Source of the DNA: Bacteroidales bacterium
GTDB lineage: Bacteria; Bacteroidota; Bacteroidia; Bacteroidales; JAADGE01
Assembly (NCBI GenBank): GCA_021648725.1
Contig: JAKISF010000032.1
Location: forward strand, 1 to 35,692
Reading direction: 5' to 3'
Length of the DNA: 35,692 nt
A model generated the notes under the pieces. It worked only from the letters and a program-made list of their open reading frames with translations. It searched no databases and was not told the DNA's origin. Positions 35,456-35,692 of the stretch are shown here, piece after piece (within the stretch, counting starts at the first letter, position 1; each line of letters begins with the position of its first letter). The position numbers and the translations under genes are program-made.

Positions 35456-35516
35456 ACCATTAAGGCATTAAGTTTCATTAAGATAAAAACTTAACCATTC
35501 TTAACTTCTTAATGGT
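35456..35516. repeat. Palindromic repeat copy C (after the GxxExxY gene), most complete
   Basis: A 61-base element with three left units and three right units: ACCATTAAG-GC-ATTAAG-TTTC-ATTAAG, loop ATAAAAA, then CTTAAC-CATT-CTTAAC-TT-CTTAATGGT. Spacers of two and four bases are mirrored as four and two, so the strand folds into a ladder of three short stems with symmetric internal loops. The outer nine pairs are perfect. Confidence 0.88.
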
Positions 35517-35542
35517 AAAAAAATGAAAACGAAAACATATAA

Positions 35543-35568
35543 ACCATTAAGGCATTAAGTAATATTAT
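35543..35568. repeat. Palindromic repeat copy D, cut by the insertion element
   Basis: Starts ACCATTAAG-GC-ATTAAG-TAAT-ATTA exactly as the left side of copy B, then departs into unrelated sequence (TAATACTCCCC). The whole right half is missing. It begins 26 bases after copy C. Confidence 0.75.
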
Positions 35569-35692
35569 AATACTCCCCAATTTTAGGACAGCAAGTTAAG
35601 GTGGAAAATTGAGATAAAAAATTTTAATTTTACCCCTTAAAAAAGCAGTATAAAATGAGTAAAAAAAGAAAACAATTTCAGGCATCATTTAA
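35569..35692 (+). mobile_element. Left end of an insertion sequence, probably IS3 family (partial)
   Basis: From about 35569 the sequence leaves the repeat and enters TACTCCCCAATTTTAGGACA, which looks like a terminal inverted repeat. An 80-base leader and the start of a transposase reading frame follow. The right end lies outside the window, so the inverted repeat and target duplication cannot be confirmed. Family assignment rests on the transposase N-terminus only. Confidence 0.5.
35655..35692 (+). CDS. Transposase OrfA-like, N-terminus only (partial)
   Basis: An ATG at 35655 opens a frame reading MSKKRKQFQASF that runs off the window end. The Lys/Arg-rich start followed by F-x-A-x-F resembles IS3-family OrfA proteins (helix-turn-helix DNA-binding subunit). 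Only twelve codons are visible, so this is a tentative call. Confidence 0.45.
   Translation, partial: MSKKRKQFQASF

Noticed and set aside
31908-35568. Repeat copies as a CRISPR array
   Set aside because: Copies are palindromic, irregularly spaced (about 3 kb, 0.4 kb, 26 bases), separated by genes and not by uniform spacers, and no cas genes are present.

Overview
The window is an AT-rich stretch, roughly one third G+C, from a member of the Bacteroidota, most likely an uncultured Bacteroidales or Marinilabiliales-like lineage. Three things point there. Promoters fit the phylum's -33 TTTG / -7 TAnnTTTG pattern and not the usual TTGACA/TATAAT. The gene families are typical of the phylum: DKNYY lipoprotein, DUF6150, Bat-type VWA proteins, TPR sensor kinase with LuxR regulator, GxxExxY protein, and a topoisomerase IV pair. 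Lipoprotein signals of the F/Y-S-C type are frequent. No rRNA, tRNA or CRISPR array was seen.

Left part, minus strand (1-15372): topoisomerase IV genes parE and parC bracket a DKNYY-repeat lipoprotein in one apparent operon (5664 down to 167). After a 301-base gap come a VWA-like membrane protein and fabG, which has its own promoter and terminator. Next are an ADP-forming acyl-CoA synthetase fusion overlapping a 2-hydroxyacid dehydrogenase, a papain-like (C1) peptidase lipoprotein with its own terminator, and a class II aldolase followed two bases later by a pentapeptide-repeat lipoprotein.

Middle part, plus strand (15405-26274): a promoter drives a Bat cluster (BatD/DUF4381-like, BatA-like, BatB-like) that runs without a gap into a TPR sensor histidine kinase and its LuxR-type regulator. 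A second promoter precedes a DUF6150 protein and a secreted beta-helix protein, ended by a strong hairpin. Then come an HD hydrolase, a zinc-ribbon membrane protein and a long-chain acyl-CoA synthetase with its own promoter.

Right part (26278-35692): a TonB-dependent receptor is divergent from a periplasmic-YfiR/coiled-coil/histidine kinase fusion, together a likely outer-membrane sensing pair. Purine biosynthesis follows with purM (clear promoter and terminator) and purL, which has an N-terminal PurS-like region but no glutaminase domain. From purL onward the DNA looks accessory. Four copies of a roughly 49-61 bp palindromic repeat lie before purL, on both sides of a GxxExxY PD-(D/E)XK nuclease-like gene, and at the window end, where the fourth copy is cut by what appears to be the left end of an IS3-like element. 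This nuclease-plus-palindrome arrangement is the strongest candidate for an undescribed system here.
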